64,000 nucleotides of DNA, taken from the NCBI RefSeq assembly GCF_009184895.1, contig NZ_WESE01000002.1, positions 496,001 through 560,000 of the forward strand. Direction: 5' to 3'. Shown here piece by piece: positions 53,593 to 63,168 of this stretch. This DNA is from Nostocoides sp. F2B08. Lineage in GTDB: Bacteria > Actinomycetota > Actinomycetes > Actinomycetales > Dermatophilaceae. The position numbers and the translations under genes were made by a program. Within the stretch, counting starts at the first letter, position 1. Each line of letters starts with the position of its first letter. Below the pieces are notes generated by a model. It was not told where the DNA came from, ran no database searches, and was given only the letters and a program-made list of their open reading frames with translations.

Positions 53593-54744
53593 CTACGTGG
53601 AGCTCGTTCCGCTGCTCCCCCCGGAGTCACTTGCGCTCTTCGCGCCGCTCTTGTTCTTCGCCGCCGCCTGAGGCTTGCCCGGCTGTGCCTTGCCCTGCTG
53701 CGCTGCGTTCTGGGGCCGCGGCGGACCGCCCGGTCCGGAGCCGGCGGGCTTCGCCTTGCCCTTCTTGGCGCGCTTCTTGGACTTGGGCTGGGTCCGCTGG
53801 CGTGGGGCCTTCTCCTCCTCCACCTCGACGTCCTCCGCCGCGTCCTCGTCCTCGTCCGAGGAGGCCGACAGACCGGGCAGCGACAACTCCTTCAACGGCT
53901 TGCCCCGGCGCTTGCGCCGCTCGTGCAGCGCCTTCTCGGCCGGGGACCCGGGGGCAGGCATGCGCCGAATGACATAGAACTGTTGGACCATCGACCACAC
54001 GTTCGTCGTGAACCAGTAGATCAGGACGCCGATGGGGAAGTTGACGCCGGTGACGGCGAAGACGATCGGGAGGACGTACAGCAGCACCTTCTGCTGCTTG
54101 GCGAAGGGGTTGTCCAGAGCCGATGCCGGCATGTTCTTGCGCATCAGCTGGTACTGCGTCGTGAAGGTCGTGGCCGACATGAGGATGATGAGCACGACCG
54201 TGACGACGCGGGTGTTCCAGCTGTCGGCGGTCATGAAGGTGTCGGACAGCTGGGCACCGAAGATGGTCGCCTGGTCGAACTCCTGCGCGACCTCCTGGGT
54301 GATGGGGCCGATCGGATCGCTGGTCCCCGCAGCGATCCCGGACACCCCGTACAGCACCCGGAACAGACCGAAGAAGAACGGTGACTGCAGGAGGATCGGA
54401 AGACACGAGCTGAACGGGTTCGTCCCCGTCCGCTTGTACAGCTCCATCGTCTCCTGAGTCATCGCCTGGCGAGACTCGGGATCGCTCTTGCCTTTGTACT
54501 TCTTCTGGATCTTCTGCAGCTCGGGCTGGATGATCTGCATCTTGCGGGAGGCATGGATCTGCTTGACGAAGAGCGGGATCATCGCCGCGCGCATGACGAC
54601 GACGAGGCCGACGATGGACAGCGTCCAGGTCCACCCCGAGGCCGATGGCATCCCCAGGTTCACGAACAGGGTGTGGAAGCCATACATGATCCACGCCACG
54701 AGCCACTCGATGGGCTCGATGAGTGAGGTGAAGAAGTCGATCAC
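53593..54744 (-). CDS. yidC: Membrane protein insertase YidC
   Basis: A 383-residue Oxa1/YidC insertase. Five hydrophobic helices include WTLSIVGLVVVMRAAMIPLF, with the conserved groove Arg, and FFFGLFRVLYGV; QIIQPELQKIQKKYKGKSDP is the cytoplasmic hairpin. A long Lys/Ala/Pro-rich C-terminal tail (about 275-383) exceeds the core and probably contacts ribosomes. It starts at ATG 54744, 9 bp after yidD. Confidence 0.96.
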   Translation of the reverse strand: MIDFFTSLIEPIEWLVAWIMYGFHTLFVNLGMPSASGWTWTLSIVGLVVVMRAAMIPLFVKQIHASRKMQIIQPELQKIQKKYKGKSDPESRQAMTQETMELYKRTGTNPFSSCLPILLQSPFFFGLFRVLYGVSGIAAGTSDPIGPITQEVAQEFDQATIFGAQLSDTFMTADSWNTRVVTVVLIILMSATTFTTQYQLMRKNMPASALDNPFAKQQKVLLYVLPIVFAVTGVNFPIGVLIYWFTTNVWSMVQQFYVIRRMPAPGSPAEKALHERRKRRGKPLKELSLPGLSASSDEDEDAAEDVEVEEEKAPRQRTQPKSKKRAKKGKAKPAGSGPGGPPRPQNAAQQGKAQPGKPQAAAKNKSGAKSASDSGGSSGTSST

Positions 54745-54753
54745 GACAGTCCT

Positions 54754-55155
54754 TTAAGGGTGGTGGTGGTCGGGCGTTCGCCCTGTGGAGCGGGGACCGG
54801 TATTGGGCCGGTGGGCATTCGGTCGTTCGGGGACGTGGTCCACGCCCCCCGGCGTCCAGGGGTGACACCGGAGCAACCGCCGCACCGCCAGCCAGGTTCC
54901 CTTGATGGGGCCGAAGCGTTGGATCGCCGTGAGTGCGTACGCACTACACGAGGGGTAGTAGCGACAGCTCGGTGGCGTCAGCGGGCTGATAAGCAGTTGG
55001 TAGCCCTTGATCAGCCAGATCAGGGGAAGGGCGACGAGCCGCCCGACGCGGCCGATAATCCGACGTACGGTCGATTCCGGAGCAACCGTTTCCGAGGCGG
55101 CCGCGTCGACCTGCCGGCCGTGGTCCTGCCGGCTCTGGTCCCGCGCTGTGCTCAA
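54754..55155 (-). CDS. yidD: Membrane protein insertion efficiency factor YidD
   Basis: A 133-residue member of the YidD (haemolysin-like) family. The signature is [20 protein letters not shown] followed by [20 protein letters not shown] and [12 protein letters not shown]. It has N- and C-terminal extensions relative to the roughly 85-residue core. The TTG start overlaps the rnpA stop (TTGA). Confidence 0.95.
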   Translation of the reverse strand: MSTARDQSRQDHGRQVDAAASETVAPESTVRRIIGRVGRLVALPLIWLIKGYQLLISPLTPPSCRYYPSCSAYALTAIQRFGPIKGTWLAVRRLLRCHPWTPGGVDHVPERPNAHRPNTGPRSTGRTPDHHHP

Positions 55156-55535
55156 GGTGCCGTCACTCCGACCGCGTCGGTCCCGACCCGGGCGACCACG
55201 GAGGCCAGCAGGCGCTCGAGCTCCGCGCCCAGCTGCGTCGAGGTCGCATCCGCCGCAGATGGCTGGGCTCGCACGACGACGTCCACGCCGGGAGGAAGCG
55301 TCGACAGCAGCCGTGCCGTCTGTGCCCGCAGGCGCCTCTTCACCCGGTTGCGCATGACGGCACCGCCGACGTTCTTGGACACAACAAAACCGACCCGCGG
55401 CGGTCGGGCCGCTCGCGAATCGGTCAGGTTGGCGTGCACCACGAGGAGTCGTGATCCCGCTCGGGCCCCGCCGGGGCGCCTCGTCACCGCGGTGAACTCG
55501 GCGCCGGTGCGCAGCCGGTGTCGGGCCGGCAGCAC
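55152..55535 (-). CDS. rnpA: Ribonuclease P protein component
   Basis: A 127-residue protein subunit of RNase P, for tRNA 5' maturation. [14 protein letters not shown] is the N-terminus and the RNR signature lies in [18 protein letters not shown] near residue 62. It starts at GTG 55535, 9 bp after the rpmH stop. Confidence 0.96.
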   Translation of the reverse strand: MLPARHRLRTGAEFTAVTRRPGGARAGSRLLVVHANLTDSRAARPPRVGFVVSKNVGGAVMRNRVKRRLRAQTARLLSTLPPGVDVVVRAQPSAADATSTQLGAELERLLASVVARVGTDAVGVTAP

Positions 55536-55544
55536 GGGAGGCCG

Positions 55545-55682
55545 TCAGGCGGAGAGCTCGGTGCGGCCCTTCCGGCGACGGGCGGCGAGGATCGCCCGAC
55601 CGGCGCGGGTGCTCATCCGGTGGCGGAAGCCGTGCGTCTTGGCGCGACGACGGTTGTTCGGCTGGAACGTGCGCTTGCTCAC
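55545..55682 (-). CDS. rpmH: 50S ribosomal protein L34
   Basis: A 45-residue protein translated from GTG 55682: [20 protein letters not shown], then [19 protein letters not shown] and TELSA. This is the highly conserved L34 sequence. It lies at the head of the rpmH-rnpA-yidD-yidC-khpB unit, divergent from dnaA. Confidence 0.97.
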   Translation of the reverse strand: MSKRTFQPNNRRRAKTHGFRHRMSTRAGRAILAARRRKGRTELSA

Positions 55683-56318
55683 GGTGGTTGGCTTTCGTCA
55701 GGTCGAGGCTGTCTCGACGGTCGTGTCCAGGGTGTGGGGTCTGGTCGGTTGTGGTGTCTTGCCCGGGAGCGGGCCGGACGAGCGGACCGGCCGAGATCGT
55801 CAGGCGACACTGTCAGTCATAGGGAGTCCTTCGGACCTCCCATGAACGCACCGGGCACACGCACACGCGTCCCGCGATGGCGACAGTGTCAGCAGGCGAA
55901 AACAGCCGGGACGTATCGGATGCCATCGCACGGAGTATGCGCGACCCACCTGATCGTGTCCAGCCAGACTGCTCAACGGTACGTGAGCGCACCCAACACG
56001 GTCAAACGATGACGGATACCGAGGCATGGGTTCCATTACCCTGGCCGTGCTCAATTCCCAGGGCCGACACGCCGATGGGAAGCGGACGAATGGCCGAGAT
56101 CTCAGCGCTCCGATTGCGATCACCGCGAAGGGCCGATAGCCTCCCCTGATTGTGGATAACCCACAGATCTGTCCCCAAATGTGGACAAGTGTGTGGAAAG
56201 GTACCCCGAGGAGCCGCCGGTTCGCTCCGGTCCGCGGCTCCCGCGGCGGCGAGCACAGCGTCAGCCGACCGCGTCGACGGCTCCGTGGACGGCAACGAGC
56301 AGATAAGGGTGAACGAGC
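55683..56318. other. rpmH-dnaA intergenic region
   Basis: 636 bp between divergent rpmH and dnaA. I see no gene. A perfect DnaA box TGTGGATAA lies at 56151-56159, with related TGTGGA words at 56180-56197, about 125-170 bp before dnaA; these fit dnaA autoregulation. Promoters of both genes must lie here. Confidence 0.7.
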
Positions 56319-58004
56319 GTGCCGGATGGGGACATCGACTACAGCCAGGTGTGGCGCCAGGTCCATGAGCGACTCGACGCGATCGGGCTCCCGTCCCAAC
56401 AACGGGCCTTCCTTCAGCTCGCCTCGCTCCGGGGCATGCTCGACTCGACCGCCCTGCTCGCCGTGCCCAACGACTTCACGAAGGACATCATCGAGCGCAA
56501 CCTGCGCGAGCACATCACCGATGCCCTGACCGTCGTCCTCGCCGACCGCGCTCCCGCGGGTCAGATCTCCATCGCGGTGACGGTGGACGCGGCGATGTCG
56601 GAGTCCGAGCTCGGGTTCGACCAGCCGTCCGCTCCACAGCCGGGGGGCGGCGAGCACGTGAGCCGTCCCGGCGCCGGCTCGGGCCACGGATTCACCGCGA
56701 CCCCCGGTGTGCCGCACGGCACTGCGCGTCCGGCGGCCGAGGGGCGCCACGACGACGTGACGACCGCGGTCGACGACGCGACGATCGAGGTGGCCACCAC
56801 CGAGCGCTTCGCCGACCACGGAGCGGGGCCCCGCCTGCGATCCGCCTCCGCGGGCCTCGACGGCCTGCCACGGGATCGGACGATCTCCGAGAGCGGACCA
56901 CAGTCGGACGGCGACGTCATCGACTTCATCCCTGGTCCGCGGGCCCATCCCGGTGAGCTCGAGCCGCTCGAGGCCACTCACCTCAACCCGAAGTACCTCT
57001 TCGAGCGCTTCGTCATCGGCTCGTCCAACCGCTTCGCGCACGCCGCGGCGGTCGCCGTCGCCGAAGCCCCGGCCAAGGCGTACAACCCGCTGTTCATCTA
57101 TGGCGAGTCCGGTCTGGGCAAGACCCACCTGCTTCACGCCATCGGGCACTACGCGCGAATGCTCTACTCCCACGTCCGGGTTCGCTACGTTAACTCGGAG
57201 GAGTTCACCAACGACTTCATCAACAGCATCCGGGACGACAAGGCCGCCAACTTCCAGCGCCGGTACCGCGACGTCGACGTCCTCCTCATCGACGACATCC
57301 AGTTCCTCTCCGGCAAGATGCAGACCCAGGAGGAGTTCTTCCACACCTTCAACACGCTGCACAACGCCAACAAGCAGGTCGTCATCACCTCGGACGTGCC
57401 GCCGAAGTCGCTCAACGGCTTCGAGGACCGGATGCGCAGCCGCTTCGAGTGGGGTCTCATCACCGACGTCCAGCCGCCGGACCTCGAGACCCGCATCGCG
57501 ATCCTCCGCAAGAAGGCGATCCAGGAGAAGCTGAGCGTCCCGGACGACGTCATGGAGTTCATCGCCTCACGAATCTCGACGAACATCCGCGAGCTCGAGG
57601 GCGCACTGATCCGGGTCACCGCGTTCGCAAGCCTGAATCGGCAGCCGGTCGACATGGCGCTTGCCGAGACCGTCCTGAAGGACCTCATCCCCGGCGACGG
57701 GGGCAGCCAGATCACCGCGGCTCTGATCATGGCGACGACCGCCGACTACTTCGCCCTGGCGCTCGAGGACCTCAAGGGTCCCTCGCGCTCGCGGGTGCTC
57801 GTCACCGCGCGTCAGATCGCCATGTACCTGTGCAGGGAACTCACCGAGCTCTCCCTGATCCAGATCGGTGAGCACTTCAACGGCCGGGACCACACGACGG
57901 TGATCCACGCCAACAAGAAGATCGGCCAGCTCATGACCGAACGGCGCGCGATCTATAACCAGGTGACCGAGCTGACGAACCGGATCAAGCAGCAAGCTAT
58001 CTGA
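56319..58004 (+). CDS. dnaA: Chromosomal replication initiator DnaA
   Basis: A 561-residue initiator. Domain I covers about 1-80 ([20 protein letters not shown]); domain II is a long acidic linker (80-215); the AAA+ domain has [20 protein letters not shown] and [16 protein letters not shown]; domain IV has the DNA-binding [20 protein letters not shown] near residue 525. The start is GTG 56319. DnaA boxes lie both upstream and downstream. Confidence 0.98.
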   Translation: MPDGDIDYSQVWRQVHERLDAIGLPSQQRAFLQLASLRGMLDSTALLAVPNDFTKDIIERNLREHITDALTVVLADRAPAGQISIAVTVDAAMSESELGFDQPSAPQPGGGEHVSRPGAGSGHGFTATPGVPHGTARPAAEGRHDDVTTAVDDATIEVATTERFADHGAGPRLRSASAGLDGLPRDRTISESGPQSDGDVIDFIPGPRAHPGELEPLEATHLNPKYLFERFVIGSSNRFAHAAAVAVAEAPAKAYNPLFIYGESGLGKTHLLHAIGHYARMLYSHVRVRYVNSEEFTNDFINSIRDDKAANFQRRYRDVDVLLIDDIQFLSGKMQTQEEFFHTFNTLHNANKQVVITSDVPPKSLNGFEDRMRSRFEWGLITDVQPPDLETRIAILRKKAIQEKLSVPDDVMEFIASRISTNIRELEGALIRVTAFASLNRQPVDMALAETVLKDLIPGDGGSQITAALIMATTADYFALALEDLKGPSRSRVLVTARQIAMYLCRELTELSLIQIGEHFNGRDHTTVIHANKKIGQLMTERRAIYNQVTELTNRIKQQAI

Positions 58005-58666
58005 GCGCACGTGACCGGCGTCACACCCGACGCATCAGTCACACGGTTATCCACACCCTTGTCCACAGGCATGTGGAGAAGTGCCCGGCCGTATGCGCAG
58101 CGGGCGTCCACAGATGTGGACAGAACTGTGGAATCCCGGCAGAACAAGCACAGTCCGCCCTCTGTTCACGACATGGTCGTGACCTGTGCGTAACGGCAGA
58201 CGACCTGTGGGTGAACACTCCCACCATGTGGATCTCGTTGTGGATGACGAACCGCCGTCAACAGTGCCGTCGTCGGCCGGGGATGGCGGTGCCCAGCTCG
58301 TCAACATCGGCGACGCGCGATCCGACCTGGGCAAACGCCTGATATCCACATCGTCCACCGCCCCGATGATGACTACGAGACCTAGAGCCACATATCCCGG
58401 TGCTCCGACAACGACACGGAAGAGCGAGGTGCCGGGTCGGCCGAGTGGGCGCATGAATGACAACTTCCGGCCCTGCACGGAAGAAACCATGCAAGACTGG
58501 CCTGCCCACCTGGTGTCGTGCCCGGCGCTGTGTAGTTCTGTCGACATCTCCCTGTATGACGGCGGCCCTTCACGAGCAGCCCGTACGCCCACCGGGTCGC
58601 CAAACCTCGCGGGTCACCGGTTGCGGTGACGTCCGCACCTGTGTGATCAGACGAAGGACGGTCCTC
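58005..58666. other. Replication origin oriC (dnaA-dnaN intergenic region)
   Basis: 662 bp with a dense set of DnaA-box-like words: TTATCCACA at 58047-58055, TTGTCCACA at 58059-58067, and further TGTGGA/TCCACA variants at about 58071, 58108, 58116, 58128, 58207, 58226, 58236 and 58344. This cluster and the dnaA-dnaN position define the actinobacterial origin. I cannot point to a clear AT-rich unwinding element. No gene is supported inside. Confidence 0.9.
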
Positions 58667-59803
58667 GTGAAGTTCAGGGTTGAACGCGACACCCTCGCCG
58701 ACGCCGTGACCTGGGTCGCGCGCGGCCTGCCGGCCCGCCCACCGGTGCCGGTGCTCGCCGGTGTGCTGCTCTCCGCCGATGCCGAGGCCGGCACGATCAC
58801 CTTGTCCGCGTTCGACTACGAGGTCTCGGCCCGCATCTCGGTTCCGGCCGATGTCGAGGAGGGAGGAACGGTCCTCGTCCTCGGTCGCCTCCTGGCCGAC
58901 ATCTCCCGAAACCTGCCCAACAAGCCGATCGACGTCGCCGTCTCGGGCAACAAGGTCGAGGTGGCCTGCGGCTCCTCGCGCTTCAGCCTGCTGCAGATGC
59001 CCGTTGGGGACTACCCGAGCCTGCCGGTAGCGCCCGAGACGAGTGGCTCGATCGACGGCCACACGTTCACCCAGGCGGTGGCGCAGGTGTCGGTCGCGGC
59101 CGACCGCGGCGACACCCTACCGATCCTCACCGGGGTCAGGCTCGAGATCGACGGCGACAGGATGACGTTGCTCGCCACGGACCGGTACCGCCTCGCGATG
59201 CGTGAGCTCAGCTGGCGGCCGGCGTCCTCCGACGTGTCCTATGTCGGCCTGATCCCGGCTCGCACCCTGAGCGAGACGGCCCGGGCGCTCGGTGCGTCCG
59301 CCTCGGTGGACCTCGCGCTCGGCTCGACCGCCGGCGGGGACGGACTGATCGGCTTCGAGGCCGGCTCGCGCCGCACGACCTCGCGACTCCTCGACGGTGA
59401 GTACCCCAAAGTCACCTCGATCTTCCCCACGTCGACCGATACGGAGGCCGTCATCCGCACGGCGGACCTCGTCGAGGCGGTCAAGCGGGTCTCGCTCGTC
59501 GCCGAGCGCAACACGCCCGTCCGGCTGCGGTTCGCTGAGGGTCAGGTCGCGATCGAGGCCGGCACCGGCGAGGACGCCCAGGCATCCGAGGCGGTCGGCG
59601 CCGAGATCACCGGCCCGGACATCGAGATCGCCTTCAACCCGCACTTCCTCCTCGACGGCCTGGGCGCCGTGGGGACCACGTTCAGCCGCCTCGCCTTCAC
59701 GCAATCGAGCCGGCCCGCGGTTCTCTCCGGCCAGGAGGAGGAGGACGGCGAGCCCGACACCTCCTACCGCTACGTGCTCATGCCGGTCCGCTTCGCCGGC
59801 TGA
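58667..59803 (+). CDS. dnaN: DNA polymerase III beta sliding clamp
   Basis: A 378-residue clamp with three repeated domains. Start GTG 58667 (MKFRVERDTLADAVTWVARG) has GAAGGAC upstream; longer in-frame sequence lies in oriC. Family features include LLATDRYRLAMRELSW, DGEYPKVTSIFP and the C-terminal YRYVLMPVRFAG. It follows dnaA with oriC between. Confidence 0.98.
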   Translation: MKFRVERDTLADAVTWVARGLPARPPVPVLAGVLLSADAEAGTITLSAFDYEVSARISVPADVEEGGTVLVLGRLLADISRNLPNKPIDVAVSGNKVEVACGSSRFSLLQMPVGDYPSLPVAPETSGSIDGHTFTQAVAQVSVAADRGDTLPILTGVRLEIDGDRMTLLATDRYRLAMRELSWRPASSDVSYVGLIPARTLSETARALGASASVDLALGSTAGGDGLIGFEAGSRRTTSRLLDGEYPKVTSIFPTSTDTEAVIRTADLVEAVKRVSLVAERNTPVRLRFAEGQVAIEAGTGEDAQASEAVGAEITGPDIEIAFNPHFLLDGLGAVGTTFSRLAFTQSSRPAVLSGQEEEDGEPDTSYRYVLMPVRFAG

Positions 59804-59979
59804 CGAGGCCCGCCCCCGCGATCCCTGCGACGCACTCTCGCGAGGACTAGCCTGCTGGAGAGGTATGCGGTGGTCGGGTCGTCGGTTCACCCGAGCGCCA
59901 GTCCAGAGCACCGAACCTGAGCACCGAACCCGAGCACCGCATACGGCAACCGAACGAAGGCGACGAACGAAGGGGCACC
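59804..59979. other. dnaN-gnd intergenic region with short tandem repeat
   Basis: 176 bp. A TAGCCT -10-like hexamer near 59849 and a tandem GAGCACCGAACC/GAGCACCGAACCC/GAGCACCGC run at about 59906-59940 are visible, along with two copies of the CGCATAC word. No gene. Confidence 0.5.
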
Positions 59980-61110
59980 ATGCAGCTGGGTCTGATCGGT
60001 CTGGGGAAGATGGGCGGCAACATGCGGGAGCGCCTGCGCCGCGCCGGGCATGAGGTCGTCGGCTACGACCGCAACCCGGAGGTGTCCGACGTCAAGAGCC
60101 TCGCGGCGATGGTCAAGGCGCTCGATGCCCCGCGGGTGGTGTGGGTGATGGTGCCGCACGGCAAGCCGACCCGTGACACGGTCGCCAAGCTGGCCGATCT
60201 TCTCGACAAGGGCGACCTCGTCATCGATGGCGGCAACAGTCGGTTCACCGACGACATCGAGCACGACAAGATGCTCCGGGCCAAGGGGATCGGCTATGTC
60301 GACTGCGGTGTCTCCGGCGGGATCTGGGGCCTCGACAACGGCTACGGCCTGATGGTCGGCGGGACCAAGGCGAACGTCAAGAAGGCGATGCCGATCTTCG
60401 ATGCGCTCCGCCCGGAGGGGCCGCGCGAGGAGAGCTTCGTCCACGCCGGCGAGACCGGTGCCGGGCACTACGTGAAGATGGTGCACAACGGCATCGAGTA
60501 CGGCCTGATGCACGCCTACGCCGAGGGCTACGAGCTCCTCATGAAGAAGGACATCGTCAAGGACGTACCCGGCTCGTTCAAGGCCTGGAGCCGCGGCACC
60601 GTCGTGCGGTCGTGGCTGCTCGACCTCATGGCCAAGGCGCTCGAGGAGAACCCGGGCCTGGACGACGTGGCCGACTACGCCTCGGACAGCGGCGAGGGGC
60701 GGTGGACCGTCGAGGAAGCGATCGAGCTCGCCGTGCCCATGCCGGTCATCTCGGCCTCCCTGTTCGCAAGGTTCGCCTCGCGACAGGAGGTCAGCCCGGC
60801 CATGCAGGCGGTCTCGGCGCTGCGTGGACAGTTCGGCGGTCACCAGGTGATGACCGTGGACGAGGCCAAGGAGCTGCGCGCCGAGGCGGCGGCGGGACCG
60901 AAGACCCCGGACGAGGCGCGGGCCAAGGTCGAGCGCAAGGAGGGACCGAGCGCCCGCAAACCCTCGAAGCAGGCTGCGAAGAAGGCCGCTGCCGAGGGTC
61001 GCGAGGCTGCCGAGGCCGGGCCCTCGAGCGGCTCCGGGTCGACTCCGCGCAAGGGCAAGGGTGCGGCGGCTGCCGGCCCGACCAGCGGGTCCGGCGCGAC
61101 GGACGAGTAG
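59980..61110 (+). CDS. gnd: 6-phosphogluconate dehydrogenase (decarboxylating), with basic tail
   Basis: A 376-residue enzyme of the short GntZ/YqeC type, which makes ribulose-5-phosphate. MQLGLIGLGKMGGNMRERLR is the NAD(P) motif; VIDGGNSRF, VDCGVSGGIWGLDNGYGLMV and GAGHYVKMVHNGIEYGLM hold substrate residues. The usual fold ends near residue 300. About 70 further residues are Lys/Ala/Glu then Ser/Gly-rich, with repeats like SSGSGSTPRKGKGAAA. It lies between dnaN and recF, as in other actinobacteria. Confidence 0.94.
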   Translation: MQLGLIGLGKMGGNMRERLRRAGHEVVGYDRNPEVSDVKSLAAMVKALDAPRVVWVMVPHGKPTRDTVAKLADLLDKGDLVIDGGNSRFTDDIEHDKMLRAKGIGYVDCGVSGGIWGLDNGYGLMVGGTKANVKKAMPIFDALRPEGPREESFVHAGETGAGHYVKMVHNGIEYGLMHAYAEGYELLMKKDIVKDVPGSFKAWSRGTVVRSWLLDLMAKALEENPGLDDVADYASDSGEGRWTVEEAIELAVPMPVISASLFARFASRQEVSPAMQAVSALRGQFGGHQVMTVDEAKELRAEAAAGPKTPDEARAKVERKEGPSARKPSKQAAKKAAAEGREAAEAGPSSGSGSTPRKGKGAAAAGPTSGSGATDE

Positions 61111-61134
61111 CGGACCACCGCATACCCTCGCCTT

Positions 61135-62337
61135 GTGCACGTCCGTCACCTGTCCCTCGCGAGCTTTCGCAGCTATGACCGGGCCGAGTTGCCGCTCGTG
61201 CCGGGGGTGACGACGCTCGTCGGCGAGAACGGGCAGGGCAAGACGAATTTGGTCGAGGCGATCGGCTACGTCGCGACGCTCGCGAGCCACCGGGTGGCGA
61301 CCGATGCGCCGCTCGTGAAGTTCGGCGCCGACCAGGCGATCATCCGGTGCGCGGTCGTGCGTGATACCCGCGAACAGCTCGTCGAGCTCGAGATCAACCC
61401 GGGCAGGGCGAACCGCGCGCGGCTCGGCCGGGCCGCGCAGACCCGGCCGCGGGACGTGCTCGGGACGCTGCGCACGGTGCTGTTCGCGCCCGAGGACCTC
61501 TCGCTCGTCAAGGGCGACCCGGGCACGCGGCGGCGTTTCGTCGACGACCTCCTCGTCGCCCGCCAGCCACGTTGGGCGGGGGTGCGCGGCGACTACGAGC
61601 GGATCGTCAAGCAGCGCAACGCACTGCTGAAGTCGGCCGCGCCGGTGCTGCGGCGCGGCAACCGGGGGGCGTCGCGGCCGCGGCGGCCGGATCAGGAGCC
61701 GGTGGACGAGGCGCGGGCCAGTGCGCTGCACACGCTGGATGTGTGGAACTCCCATCTGTCGCAGGTGGGTTCGCAGCTGCTCTATGCGCGGCTGCGGATC
61801 CTGCGCGACCTCGGGCCGCATCTGGCCCAGGCATACGCTCAGGTCAGCGATGGAGCGGGAGAGGCGCGGGTGCGCTACGAGTCGTCGCTGCACGAGGGGG
61901 CTGCCGCGCGGATCGCTGGCGGGGACGTGCCGGAGCCGGCCGAGCTCGCCGAGCTGATGCTCGAGTCGCTCGAGCGGCTTCGGGCGCAGGAGGTCGAGCG
62001 GGGGGTCGGCCTCGTCGGTCCCCACCGCGACGACATCGTGCTCACCCTCGGCGAGCTGCCCGCCAAGGGGTATGCGAGTCACGGCGAGTCCTGGTCCTTC
62101 GCCCTGGGCCTGAAGCTGGCTGCGTACCGCCTGCTGCGTGCCGACCTCGACGACGATCCGGTGCTCATCCTCGACGACGTGTTCGCCGAGCTCGACTCCG
62201 GTCGGCGAGAGCGGTTGGCGGCGATGATCGGCGACTGCGAGCAGGTGATCATCACGGCCGCCGTCGGCGAGGACGTCCCGAAATCGCTTGGGGGGCAGAC
62301 GTTCTGGGTCAAGGACGGGGAGGTGGTCCCGGGGTGA
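61135..62337 (+). CDS. recF: DNA replication and repair protein RecF
   Basis: A 400-residue SMC-like ATPase that loads RecA at gaps. Walker [21 protein letters not shown] is near residue 25; RRFVDDLLV and the signature/Walker B pair ([38 protein letters not shown]) are near 315-355. It starts at GTG 61135, with a TACCCT -10 hexamer 6 nt before it, suggesting a leaderless transcript. It overlaps the DUF721 gene by 4 bp. Confidence 0.96.
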   Translation: MHVRHLSLASFRSYDRAELPLVPGVTTLVGENGQGKTNLVEAIGYVATLASHRVATDAPLVKFGADQAIIRCAVVRDTREQLVELEINPGRANRARLGRAAQTRPRDVLGTLRTVLFAPEDLSLVKGDPGTRRRFVDDLLVARQPRWAGVRGDYERIVKQRNALLKSAAPVLRRGNRGASRPRRPDQEPVDEARASALHTLDVWNSHLSQVGSQLLYARLRILRDLGPHLAQAYAQVSDGAGEARVRYESSLHEGAAARIAGGDVPEPAELAELMLESLERLRAQEVERGVGLVGPHRDDIVLTLGELPAKGYASHGESWSFALGLKLAAYRLLRADLDDDPVLILDDVFAELDSGRRERLAAMIGDCEQVIITAAVGEDVPKSLGGQTFWVKDGEVVPG

Positions 62338-62897
62338 GTGGACCGGACGAGCGCGATGTCGGCGCCGGTGCCAGGGCTCCCGGTGCCGGTGCCGAGGGCG
62401 GCGAGGACGTCGACGCTGCTGCTGCTGCGCTGGCCAGGGCTCGTGCCAAGGCCGCGGACGCGGGGCTGCGGCCGGGGTCGGCTCCGCAGCGTCGTCGGCG
62501 GGTCGGCAGTGGCGGTGCGGGCGAGGGGCGTCGCGACGGCCGGGACTTCGCGCTGATCGGCGACCAGGTCGAGGCGATCGTCGCGGACCGGGGCTGGGAC
62601 GTCGACGTGGCGGCCGGCTCGGTCATGGGGCGGTGGCCGCAGATCGTCGGAGTCGAGCTCGCGGCCCACGCCGCTCCGGTGACCTTCGAGGACGGGGTGC
62701 TGACGGTGCGCTGCGACTCGACGGCGTGGGCGACCCAGCTGCGGCTCATGCAGAGCCAGCTGCTCGCCCGGATCACCGAGGACGTCGGGGCCGGTGTCGT
62801 CGTGGAGCTGCGGATCGTCGGCCCCACCGCGCCGTCGTGGTCGCGCGGCCCGCGCCGCACCGCCGGCGGCCGGGGGCCGCGCGACACCTACGGCTGA
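62334..62897 (+). CDS. DUF721/DciA-like protein
   Basis: A 187-residue protein conserved after recF in actinobacteria. The core (about 75-170) is [59 protein letters not shown]. This family is related to the DciA helicase loader. The first 70 residues are Ala/Gly/Arg-rich. The start is GTG 62334, coupled to the recF stop. Confidence 0.9.
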   Translation: MSGPDERDVGAGARAPGAGAEGGEDVDAAAAALARARAKAADAGLRPGSAPQRRRRVGSGGAGEGRRDGRDFALIGDQVEAIVADRGWDVDVAAGSVMGRWPQIVGVELAAHAAPVTFEDGVLTVRCDSTAWATQLRLMQSQLLARITEDVGAGVVVELRIVGPTAPSWSRGPRRTAGGRGPRDTYG

Positions 62898-62913
62898 TGC
62901 CCTCCCCCTCCCC

Positions 62914-62980
62914 GCGTTTGGTGCGAAGTCATCAGTTCGGTGCGAGATCTCGCACCGGTCGGTGGAACATCGCACCGGTC
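62914..62980 (+). repeat. Dispersed repeat family 1, copy C
   Basis: GCGTTTGGTGCGAAGTCATC leads to a perfect 20-bp palindrome, CGGTGCGAGATCTCGCACCG (62938-62957). It stands 16 bp after the DUF721 stop in the gene's direction. 62981-63168 holds no gene that I can support. Confidence 0.75.
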
Positions 62981-63168
62981 CCGGCCCGTCGACTCCCTCG
63001 CCACCTTTCGACCCCACCCGTGAACCACCGTCCTGCCCCCCGTCGACTCCCTTCGACCTCTCCTTCCCTCCCCTGCGACCCCCTCCATCCCCTGCCGTTC
63101 AGGACCTTGACCAGCCCATAACAGGGGGAGGAGCATGGGCCGGATCACGTCTGAACCCGGGAGGTTCG

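Noticed and set aside
59887-62082. Very long antisense frame across gnd and recF
   Set aside because: Low-complexity Arg/Leu/His product with no domain; the opposite strand encodes clear Gnd and RecF.
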